Below are positions 1-7,800 of a DNA stretch of 64,000 nt, one piece after another. Both the position numbers and the translations under genes were made by a program. The notes beneath the pieces were generated by a model that saw only the letters and a program-made list of their open reading frames with translations, was not told the origin of the DNA and did no database searches. The stretch's first letter is position 1. Every line of letters starts with the position of its first letter. Source of the stretch: Chersky-840 sp963794615 (GTDB lineage: Bacteria > Actinomycetota > Acidimicrobiia > Acidimicrobiales > UBA8190). The stretch is taken from NCBI GenBank assembly GCA_963794615.1, contig CAWCEP010000010.1, forward strand, positions 1 through 64,000, in the 5' to 3' direction.

Positions 1-181
1 CGGATCCGGTCAAGTCGTCTCGGCAGCTGCGGGCCCCCATCAGATTTCGGCGATGACGCTCCGTGACGGAAGGCACTTCACTCTCCGGTGGGTGCTGCTG
101 CACCTGATCGAGGAAACGGCCCGGCACGCCGGCCACGCCGACCTGCTTCGCGAGGCGATCGACGGAACGGTGGGAGAGTAA
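1..181 (+). CDS. DinB/DUF664-family protein, C-terminal part (5' end outside window)
   Basis: The open frame runs in from the left edge and stops at TAA 179-181. The visible 59 residues end in the pattern RWVLLHLIEETARHAGHADL, typical of the last helices of DUF664/DinB-fold proteins: a metal-ligand His in the LLHLIEE helix, then the ARHAGHADLLRE helix. Members are four-helix-bundle proteins often linked to mycothiol-dependent thiol transfer in Actinobacteria; the substrate cannot be told from this fragment. The next gene starts 50 bp downstream with its own ribosome binding site. Confidence 0.85.
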   Translation, partial: GSGQVVSAAAGPHQISAMTLRDGRHFTLRWVLLHLIEETARHAGHADLLREAIDGTVGE

Positions 182-231
182 GGGGCGATCAGCCCCAGTG
201 CTGCAAGAATCATCCCAAGATTGGAGGTCCC

Positions 232-648
232 GTGGACTGGAAGCTCGAGCTCGTCGTCGTTCCCGTGGCCGATCAGGACCGGTCCAAGGCCTTCTACATG
301 GAGAAGGCCGGATTCGACCTGGTCGTAGACCACCGCGCTGGTGATTTCCGCGTCGTCCAGCTGACGCCGCCTGGTTCGCCGTGCTCGATCGCTCTCATGA
401 GGAATCCCGAAGCGGCGGGCTCGGTCCAGGGCCTTCATCTCGTCGTCTCCGACATCGACGCGGCGCGTTCGTCCCTGGTGGAACGGGGTGTCGGTGTCAG
501 TGAGCTCTTCCACTTCCAAGACGGCGTTCAGGTCTCCGGGCCGGATCCGCAACGAGCCGACTACGGCACCTTCTGCGCCTTCAGCGATCCCGACGGAACT
601 GGGTGGATGGTCCAGGAGGTCGGAAGGCTCGAACCGACCGAGCATTGA
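232..648 (+). CDS. VOC-fold (glyoxalase/bleomycin-resistance superfamily) protein
   Basis: A 138-residue protein with the beta-alpha-beta-beta-beta arrangement of the vicinal oxygen chelate fold: an opening LELVVVPVADQDRSKAFYMEKAGF strand-helix, a mid-protein GLHLVVSDIDAA module, and a closing CAFSDPDGTGWMVQEV strand carrying the usual Glu. I chose GTG 232 because GGAGG lies at 223-227, at the right distance, whereas a more upstream in-frame ATG adds a low-complexity Arg/Gly stretch. Known relatives are metal-dependent lyases, dioxygenases or drug-binding proteins; the substrate is unknown. A second VOC gene follows 65 bp downstream. Confidence 0.85.
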   Translation: MDWKLELVVVPVADQDRSKAFYMEKAGFDLVVDHRAGDFRVVQLTPPGSPCSIALMRNPEAAGSVQGLHLVVSDIDAARSSLVERGVGVSELFHFQDGVQVSGPDPQRADYGTFCAFSDPDGTGWMVQEVGRLEPTEH

Positions 649-713
649 GTTCCCTTTGATCGCGGGCTCGCGTTCCGACACGCCGGTACAGTTCTCGGTA
701 TGGACGGAACGCG

Positions 714-1214
714 ATGACCACGCACGGGAGCGACATCGACCGGACGGCGGAATGGGAGTCCCTGAAAGCCCGCCACCTCCGGCCATTGGGCGACCGACCC
801 ACTTCCTCGGCTCGGGGTCTGCATCACTTCGCCGTGCTGTGCAGTGATGTCGATCGAACAATTGCGTTTTACCAGGACCTGCTGGAGTTTCCCCTGGTCG
901 AACTCTTCGAGAACCGGGACTACCGCGGATCGACCCACTTCTTCTTCGATGTCGGCAATGGAAACTATCTTGCCTACTTCGACTTCCCTGGCCTGGATTT
1001 GGGCGAATACCGAGAGGTACTCGGGGGCCTCCATCACATCGCCATTTCCGTCACTCCCGAACAGTGGGAGCGCCTCGTGGCGAAGCTCGAAGCGGCCGGC
1101 GTCGAAACGTTCATCGTGAACGGCACGTCGGTCTACTTTCCCGGACCCGACGGCGAGCGTCTCGAGCTGCTCTCGTACCCCCTCAACGACATGTACGGCA
1201 CAATCGTCGGGTGA
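714..1214 (+). CDS. VOC-fold protein (glyoxalase/dioxygenase superfamily)
   Basis: The protein has 166 residues. After a polar N-terminus of about 35 residues comes a complete VOC domain: GLHHFAVLCSDVDRTIAFYQ opens module 1 with its metal-ligand His, FFDVGNGNYLAYFDFP follows, GLHHIAISV opens module 2, and GPDGERLELLSY supplies the terminal Glu. The paired GLHHxA motifs suggest two His ligands and a working metal site. Substrate unknown. It sits close to the preceding VOC gene, so the two may be co-transcribed, although they are not near-identical paralogues. Confidence 0.88.
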   Translation: MTTHGSDIDRTAEWESLKARHLRPLGDRPTSSARGLHHFAVLCSDVDRTIAFYQDLLEFPLVELFENRDYRGSTHFFFDVGNGNYLAYFDFPGLDLGEYREVLGGLHHIAISVTPEQWERLVAKLEAAGVETFIVNGTSVYFPGPDGERLELLSYPLNDMYGTIVG

Positions 1215-1240
1215 TGCGTTCGCTCGACGAGGAGTGATTC

Positions 1241-1269
1241 TTGACATGCCCGGTCGATGGGTCCAATGT
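1241..1269 (+). promoter_or_regulatory. weak promoter candidate upstream of the 33-aa peptide gene
   Basis: TTGACA at 1241-1246 matches the -35 consensus; 17 nt further on, CAATGT (1264-1269) is a poor -10. It lies 55 bp upstream of the small ORF at 1324. Support comes only from the -35 match and spacing. Confidence 0.3.
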
Positions 1270-1323
1270 GCAGAATTGTCGTAGAAGTTGGAGAAGCCAC
1301 CGACCAGTTTCGATGGAGGAACC

Positions 1324-1425
1324 ATGAGCTCCACGGCCAGCTTGATCACCCTTCTAGCGTCCGTCGCTTTCGGCCTGATCGTGTTGGCCGTGGTCGTCCG
1401 CCTCGGACCACGAACGCCAGCCTGA
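1324..1425 (+). CDS. small single-pass membrane peptide (33 aa)
   Basis: ATG 1324 follows GGAGGA (1315-1320), a good ribosome binding site, and the frame closes at TGA 1423-1425. The peptide is Ser/Thr at the start, then one continuous hydrophobic segment of about 22 residues (LITLLASVAFGLIVLAVVV) ending in RLGPR, a typical single membrane-spanning peptide with its positive side inside. I know no family for it. The evidence is the ribosome binding site plus a clean transmembrane pattern. Confidence 0.55.
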   Translation: MSSTASLITLLASVAFGLIVLAVVVRLGPRTPA

Positions 1426-1807
1426 TCACTCGCTGAGGCGCCGCCTGGCCCGAGGGGGCAGCCCGGCGCTGGCGACGGCATGTAGACGTTTGACCACCGA
1501 GCCTGGGCTGGCTTGGGGGCCACCCGACGTGAACGCCGCCTCGTGCTGAGCTGGCGGCCGTGGGATCCGTGCGATCTCGGCCAAATCGCGGGGTAGGCGG
1601 GGTCGAGGGAGCGAATCCGTCAATTTTGTCGATGCTGGTCCGGGGGGCCGAAGTTACGTTGGGGACAAGAGGGCCCGCCGTTCGGCACCGGCCAGTTCGG
1701 ACACGTAGCCACCGATGCGCAAAGCCAGCGATCGCCCCTCCCGACCAGGTCAGGACGGGCCAGGTCGGGAGGCACCACGCCGCCGGTGGCGGGGGGCGAC
1801 GGCCAGG
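1426..1807. other. intergenic stretch without a supported gene
   Basis: I see no coding frame with family features here. Open frames on both strands have Arg/Pro/Gly-rich, low-complexity translations. The start of the lipase open frame (1715 onwards) probably lies upstream of the true start at 1808. Confidence 0.4.
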
Positions 1808-3001
1808 GTGAGGAATCGGAGGACCGCGGTCCCGGTGGCCTTGGTCTTCCTGGTGGCGCTGTTCGCGGGCACAGTCCGGGCCAACGGTGCCGCGCCACTG
1901 TCGCAGTCCCAGGCTCCGGGCACCCTGATCAGCGACCAACCCGTGGCGGCACCTGGGGTCAACGGGAAGGCCTACCTGGTCAGCTATTGGTCCATGTCCC
2001 AGCAAGACGCGGCCGTCGATGTGACGGGCGTGGTGTTCGTTCCGTACGGATCGCCTCCGGCCGGAGGCTGGCCCGTCGTGAGCTACGGACATCCCACCGA
2101 CGGCATGGCATCGTCGTGTGCCCCGTCGTTGGACCCGTCGACCGATGTGCCCGACGTCAACGACATGCTCAAGCGCGGCTGGGAGGTTGTCGCCTCGGAT
2201 TACCAGGGCGAGGACAATCAAGCCCTTGCATCGGCCGGCGGCCTACAGCCGCATGGAGTGAACATCCCCACGGCGCGCAATGTCATCGACATTGTCCGTG
2301 CCGCATTGCAGCTGCCGGACGCCCATGCCAGCACACAGTATGTGGTGTGGGGTTACTCACAAGGGGCGGCGGCGGCGACCTTTGTCGCCACCCTGGCCGC
2401 CACCTACGCTCCGCAATTGAATCTGGAAGGTGTCGTGGCCACGGCACCGCCCTCCGGCATACTCGAGGATTTTTACGGGTCGCCCACCGACCCTGCGTCG
2501 CCGTTCACCTTGATGTACGTAGCCGGTTACAACGCCACCTACGGGAGCGCGGTCGTACCCTTGAACCTGACTCCTCTCGGGATGCGCTTCTACAACGATC
2601 TCAACTACGACTGCTACGACACGCTGGCGTCAGCGATGAGCTCATACCAAGAGGGTCAGATCTTCACCACGACGACGCCCACGCTCTATTTCGCCATCCT
2701 CCTGGCGACCAACGACCCCTGGTTCATTCCGCAGGCGACCACCACCCCGGTGCTCCTCGTCCAAGGATCAGCGGACACCACCGACACTCCCCTCGGCACG
2801 TGGTTTCTCGATGCCCACTTGTGTGCCCTGGGCCAGGACACGCTGCTGTGGGAGTACCCCGGGCTCGACCACAACGACATCGTGAGCTCGTCCATGGGGG
2901 ACGTCGAACATTGGATCGCCGATCGGTTCGCCGGGGTCGGCAACCCTGACCCGTCACCCCCCGATGGGGAGTCGGGCATTCAGCAGACAGCGTGTAACTG
3001 A
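1808..3001 (+). CDS. secreted alpha/beta-hydrolase, LIP-type secretory lipase
   Basis: From GTG 1808 the protein begins VRNRRTAVPVALVFLVALF, a Sec signal peptide with Arg residues and a hydrophobic core; an in-frame ATG at 1715 would add 31 Arg-rich residues in front of it. The mature part is an alpha/beta hydrolase of the secretory lipase type. The nucleophile elbow GYSQG is at residues 182-186 (Ser184), a likely acid Asp lies in VQGSADTTD (residue 323) and the His in GLDHND (residue 355). YGHPTDG in the first third probably shapes the oxyanion hole. Four Cys suggest extracellular disulfides. The likely role is ester or triacylglycerol hydrolysis outside the cell. Confidence 0.85.
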   Translation: MRNRRTAVPVALVFLVALFAGTVRANGAAPLSQSQAPGTLISDQPVAAPGVNGKAYLVSYWSMSQQDAAVDVTGVVFVPYGSPPAGGWPVVSYGHPTDGMASSCAPSLDPSTDVPDVNDMLKRGWEVVASDYQGEDNQALASAGGLQPHGVNIPTARNVIDIVRAALQLPDAHASTQYVVWGYSQGAAAATFVATLAATYAPQLNLEGVVATAPPSGILEDFYGSPTDPASPFTLMYVAGYNATYGSAVVPLNLTPLGMRFYNDLNYDCYDTLASAMSSYQEGQIFTTTTPTLYFAILLATNDPWFIPQATTTPVLLVQGSADTTDTPLGTWFLDAHLCALGQDTLLWEYPGLDHNDIVSSSMGDVEHWIADRFAGVGNPDPSPPDGESGIQQTACN

Positions 3002-3138
3002 TCTCGGGTCAGGCTCCCTGACTTCTGGTCGCTCCAGTGGAGGCGGAGTGCCGGCTCGGCCCTTCGAGCCGGTGTCACTCACCTGAGTGGTAGAGCGGTC
3101 CCCAACATCGCCAACAGGCATCGTGGCCTCATGGGCCT

Positions 3139-3144
3139 TACCCT
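3139..3144 (+). promoter_or_regulatory. -10 box of a probable leaderless promoter
   Basis: TACCCT (TANNNT) ends 6 nt before ATG 3151, so transcription would begin at or next to the start codon. No purine-rich ribosome binding site lies in between. The -35 region is weak. Confidence 0.45.
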
Positions 3145-3150
3145 GTAGCG

Positions 3151-3792
3151 ATGATCTCCTGGGTGACGATCTCCTCGCTGGCGACTGCTGGTGGCACCCT
3201 CGTGCTGGCAGTCGCGACGTTCTCATCGGTGCGTTCGGCCAACCGTGCGGCGCGGGTTGCCGAGGACTCGCTGCTGGCCGGGACCCAGCCCCTGCTCATG
3301 CCGTCGCGTGCCGAAGATCCTCCGCTCAAGGTCGGCTTCGCCGACAATCATTTCGTGATGACCCCGAGTGGTGGGGGAACGGCAGAGGTGGTCGACGACG
3401 CCATCTACCTCACGATCTCAGTGCGCAACGTCGGGAGCGGCATCGCCGTCCTGCACGGATGGCGGATCGAGTTCGAACGCGATATGGATCGGATCGCCCG
3501 ACTCGACCGGCCCCCGCTCGAGGCCTTTCGTCGCCTGTCCCGAGATCTCTACATCGCAGCCGGGGATGTGGGGTTCTGGCAGGGTGCATTCCGGGATCCA
3601 TCCGAGCCCGAGTTCGCCCTCTTGCGGGGGCGGATCACGGACCCAGAGAGAATCTTTGTGGACCTGCTCTACGGCGACCACCAGGGCAGGCAGCGCGTCA
3701 TCACCCGGTTCTCTCTGCTCCCTCGCCACGATGACGGATGGATCGCCTCGGTGTCGAGGCACTGGAACGTGGACCGCCCCAACCCTCGGTGA
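3151..3792 (+). CDS. membrane-anchored protein of unknown function
   Basis: The protein has 213 residues. Residues 1-27 form one hydrophobic helix (ISSLATAGGTLVLAVATFSS) followed by a short polar helix and then a soluble domain rich in beta strands (IYLTISVRNVGSGIAVLHGW, RIFVDLLYGDHQGRQRVITRFSLLP). The pattern 'TM helix, linker, then V-x-NVGSG-x-A strand' is common in actinobacterial membrane-anchored proteins of unknown role with an Ig-like or beta-sandwich domain. The gene stands alone between two intergenic gaps and appears to be transcribed leaderless. Confidence 0.75.
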   Translation: MISWVTISSLATAGGTLVLAVATFSSVRSANRAARVAEDSLLAGTQPLLMPSRAEDPPLKVGFADNHFVMTPSGGGTAEVVDDAIYLTISVRNVGSGIAVLHGWRIEFERDMDRIARLDRPPLEAFRRLSRDLYIAAGDVGFWQGAFRDPSEPEFALLRGRITDPERIFVDLLYGDHQGRQRVITRFSLLPRHDDGWIASVSRHWNVDRPNPR

Positions 3793-4016
3793 CAGTGGGG
3801 CCTGCACCGCCTCCTTCTCACGCTCCCGCGTCGTGAGCACCCCGCTGAGGTGCGGGCGGTGAAGGCCCACGCTAAGCCCTTCGGCGTGTGTGGGTGAGAT
3901 TGGGTTGTCCGGGACGGGGTCCAGAGGGTCGGCGGAACCCGACGCTGTGGTGACCGCCCCACGGCGCGATACTGGCTGCCGGTTCCGCGAAGCACCAACG
4001 GCTAGGAGATCCAGCC

Positions 4017-4316
4017 ATGGCAGTCGGTGTGCAGATTGACTACCGGGACGTGTCGCTCGAGCAGTACGACGAGGTCGTAGAGATTCTGGGTCTTCTCCCC
4101 GGTGGCCCTCCGCCGTCGGGAGTCATTTTTCATTGCGTGACGGAGACTGTGGACGGAATTCGCGTTCTCGACGTGTGGGAGTCACGCGAGGCACTCCAGG
4201 CATTCCAAGAGGAAGAGATTGCTCCCATCTTCCGAAAGATCGGCGTGTCGGATCCGCCCGAGACGACCTTCTTCGCGGTGCACAACTATTTCGTGACAAG
4301 AAGGAACGGTCCCTGA
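4017..4316 (+). CDS. small dimeric alpha/beta-barrel (ABM-like) protein, copy 1
   Basis: The protein has 99 residues and the layout of antibiotic-biosynthesis-monooxygenase-like ferredoxin-fold proteins: VQIDYRDVSLEQYDEVVEIL, a GLLPGGPPP turn, the strand GVIFHCVTE, IRVLDVWESREALQAFQEE (central strand plus helix), and a final strand ending HNYF. AGGAG (4003-4007) precedes ATG 4017. Clear paralogues occur at 45888 and 60766 and as a broken copy at 45420-45707, all sharing GGP-P, VWESRE and the closing HNY. Function unknown; the fold family includes heme-degrading and quinone-forming enzymes, but no catalytic residue can be assigned. Confidence 0.8.
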   Translation: MAVGVQIDYRDVSLEQYDEVVEILGLLPGGPPPSGVIFHCVTETVDGIRVLDVWESREALQAFQEEEIAPIFRKIGVSDPPETTFFAVHNYFVTRRNGP

Positions 4317-4779
4317 TCTTGTCGTAGGTCCGAGACAAGGGCGGCAACATCTCGGAGCGCGATCGTCGCTTTGTTCGGCTCGGACCACGGCGACGGCTTG
4401 CCCAGGCCTCCGTCGGCCGAAGCCGTGCCTTCGACGGAAGGGCGATGTGATGGCGCTGGACCCTCATCGACCACGCAGAGGGGTCCGTTCGCTGCTTATT
4501 GACGCTGTGTTGGGCAAAATTTGAGCGAGTGGTGACTGTCGTTGTCCAAAATGCGCAGCAGTACCGGCTTCGTCACCCAGGGTAACTCTCTGAGCGGAGG
4601 TGGTGGTGGGGGGCAGGTGAAGTGGCGACAACGTCGCTCGAGAATCCAAAGATCGAGACGCGCCGATGCGGGCGTACGTCTTCGGCGTTTTTCTGCTGAT
4701 GCGCATCGAAGGGAGACGCACGAGTTCGGGCCACCCCCCGCCGTGTGACGGAAATACCGAATCGTCAACCGGAGGAGAG
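4317..4779. other. intergenic stretch without a supported gene
   Basis: About 460 bp with no convincing coding frame. It contains a G-rich run near 4600-4615 and an AT-richer patch at 4495-4525. The latter may hold the promoter for the surface-protein locus, but I cannot define -35 and -10 boxes with confidence. Confidence 0.35.
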
Positions 4780-4839
4780 ATGGCGAGCAGCGTCGTGCGA
4801 AACGCCCTGACGAAACACCACCTGCTCGCGAGCGCGTGA
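4780..4839 (+). CDS. possible 19-aa leader peptide, translationally coupled to the surface protein
   Basis: ATG 4780 follows a strong GGAGGAGAG ribosome binding site (4771-4779). The frame encodes MASSVVRNALTKHHLLASA and stops at TGA 4837-4839, which overlaps the ATG at 4839 of the giant surface-protein frame (TGATG arrangement). The large gene has no good ribosome binding site of its own immediately upstream, so re-initiation from this leader is plausible. Alternatively the strong site simply serves ATG 4780 as a spurious ORF. No known leader family is recognised. Confidence 0.45.
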   Translation: MASSVVRNALTKHHLLASA

Positions 4840-7800
4840 TGAGCTCACTGCATCCGATGAGGTCGTCGTCCCGGCGCTGGTTCCGGACTGCGCTGGTCTT
4901 GGCGGCCATGTCGGTGGTCGTCGGAATCCTGCCGAGCTATTCAACGGCGGCCCCGGCCGGCAGCATCACCGCGGTGGGAAGCTTCACCGCCAACTTTGGG
5001 AAGGGCCTCTCGACGCTGGCGGTGTCCCCGCAGAACGTCGGTGACGTGCTAGTGGTCTTCGGCCAGCGGGTGAGCGGGACTCTCACGTCGATATCGGGCG
5101 GGGGGGTGACCGCCTGGACCAAAGCTGTGCAGTTCGCCGGCTCGGTGGGAGCCGACGAGGAGATCTGGTACGGCAAGGTCACCTCGACCGGTTCGTCCAC
5201 CGTCACCTTCACCTGGTCCGCCAGTGTCACGGGCCACACCGAGGAATACGGCGCCGAGGAATTCACCGCCGGGTTGGGGGCGTCGACGGTATGGGCCCTC
5301 GACAAGACCGGCACCATCAACGGCGCTTCGTCGACATCGGTGCCGTTCCCGAGCCTCACCCCGAGCGGATCCGGTGAGCTCTACTTCGGCTACTCGGTCC
5401 CCGGCAACGTGGCCACCGGGGGGAGCACGGCAGCCTTCACGTACGACGTCACCAGCGAGGGCAACCTCGTCGCCTTTGACACCAACGTCACCGGGGCCGT
5501 GGCGCCCACCGGCACCCAGTCACCGGCGTCGACCTCATCTTCGATCGGTGCGCTTCTGATCGCGAGCAACGGTGCTCCGCCGCCGGTGCCCACCGTGACC
5601 GGCATCACCCCGACCTCGGGGTCCACGGTCGGGGGCACCTCCGTGGCCATCGCCGGGACCGGGTTCAGCGGGGTCACGGGCGTGAAGTTCGGCACCGTGG
5701 CCGGCACCGGCGTCGTGGTCAACTCGACGACCTCGATCACCGTCACCTCGCCAGCAGAGTCGGCGGGCACCGTCGACGTGAGCGTCACCGCGGCGGGGGG
5801 CACCTCGGCCGTCAACGCCCCGGCCGACCACTTCACCTTCACCGCCCCGCCGGTGCCCACCGTGACCGGCCTCACCCCGACCTCGGGGTCCACGGTCGGG
5901 GGCACCTCCGTGGCCATCGCCGGGACCGGGTTCACCGGGGTCACGGGCGTGAAGTTCGGCACCGTGGCCGGCACCGGCGTCGTGGTCAACTCGACGACCT
6001 CGATCACCGTCACCTCGCCAGCAGAGTCGGCGGGCACCGTCGACGTGAGCGTCACCGCGGCGGGGGGCACCTCGGCCGTCAACGCCCCGGCCGACCACTT
6101 CACCTTCACCGCCCCGCCGGTGCCCACCGTGACCGGGCTGAGCCCGACCTCGGGGTCCACGGGCGGGGGCACCTCCGTGGCCATCACCGGGACCGGGTTC
6201 ACCGGGGTCACGGGCGTGAAGTTCGGCACCGTGGCTGGCACCGGCGTCGTGGTCAACTCGACGACCTCGATCACCGTCACCTCGCCGGCAGAGTCGGCGG
6301 GCACCGTCGACGTGAGCGTCACGGCGGCGGGGGGCACCTCGGCCGTCAACGCCCCGGCCGACCACTTCACCTTCGTCGTGCCGGTGTCGTCCATCACTGC
6401 GGTGGGAAGCTTCACCTCGAACGTCGGGACCGGCCTGAGCACGCTGGCGGTGTCCCCGCAGAACGTCGGTGACGTTCTCGTGGTCTTCGGCCAGCGGGTG
6501 AGCGGGACTCTCACGTCGATATCGGGCGGGGGGGTGACCGCCTGGACCAAAGCTGTGCAGTTCGCCGGCTCGGTGGGAGCCGACGAGGAGATCTGGTACG
6601 GCAAGGTCACCTCGACCGGTTCGTCCACCGTCACCTTCACCTGGTCCGCCAGTGTCACGGGCCACACCGAGGAATACGGCGCCCAGGAATTCACCGCCGG
6701 GTTGGGGGCGTCGACGGTATGGGCCCTCGACAAGACCGGCACCATCAACGGCGCCTCGTCGACATCGGTGCCGTTCCCGAGCCTCACCCCGAGCGGATCC
6801 GGTGAGCTCTACTTCGGCTACTCGGTCCCCGGCAACGTGGCCACCGGGGGGAGCACGGCGGCCTTCACGTACGACGTCACCAGCGAGGGCAACCTCGTCG
6901 CCTTTGACACCAACGTCACCGGGGCCGTGGCGCCCACCGGCACCCAGTCACCGGCGTCGACCTCATCTTCGATCGGTGCGCTTCTGATCGCGAGCAACGG
7001 TGCTCCGCCGCCGCCGCCCACCGTGACCGGCATCACCCCGACCTCGGGGTCGACGGCGGGGGGCACCTCCGTCGCCATCACCGGCACCAACTTCACCGGG
7101 GTCACCGCCGTCGACTTCGGCTCGGGCAACCCCGCCGCCCTCTTCACCGTCAACAACGTCGGATCGATCACCGCCACCGCCCCGGTCGGGACGGGCACCG
7201 TCGACGTGACCGTCGTCGCCGGCGGGGGCACGAGCGCCACCAACACGAGCGACAAGTTCACCTACCTGGCGCCGCCCACCGTGACCGGCATCACCCCGAC
7301 CTCGGGGTCGACGGCGGGGGGCACCTCCGTCGCCATCACCGGCACCAACTTCACCGGGGTCACCGCCGTCGACTTCGGCTCGGGCAACCCCGCCGCCCTC
7401 TTCACCGTCAACAACGTCGGATCGATCACCGCCACCGCCCCGGTCGGGACGGGCACCGTCGACGTGACCGTCGTCGCCGGCGGGGGCACGAGCGCCACCA
7501 ACACGAGCGACAAGTTCACCTACCTGGCGCCGCCCACCGTGACCGGCATCACCCCGACCTCGGGGTCGACGGCGGGGGGCACCTCCGTCGCCATCACCGG
7601 CACCAACTTCACCGGGGTCACCGCCGTCGACTTCGGCTCGGGCAACCCCGCCGCCCTCTTCACCGTCAACAACGTCGGATCGATCACCGCCACGGCCCCG
7701 GTCGGGACGGGCACCGTCGACGTGACCGTCGTCGCCGGCGGGGGCACGAGCGCCACCAGCACGAGCGACAAGTTCACCTACCTGGCGCCGCCCACCGTGA

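Noticed and set aside
4286..4474. Minus-strand ORF of 62 codons
   Set aside because: It overlaps the ABM-like gene end, has no ribosome binding site and no family pattern.
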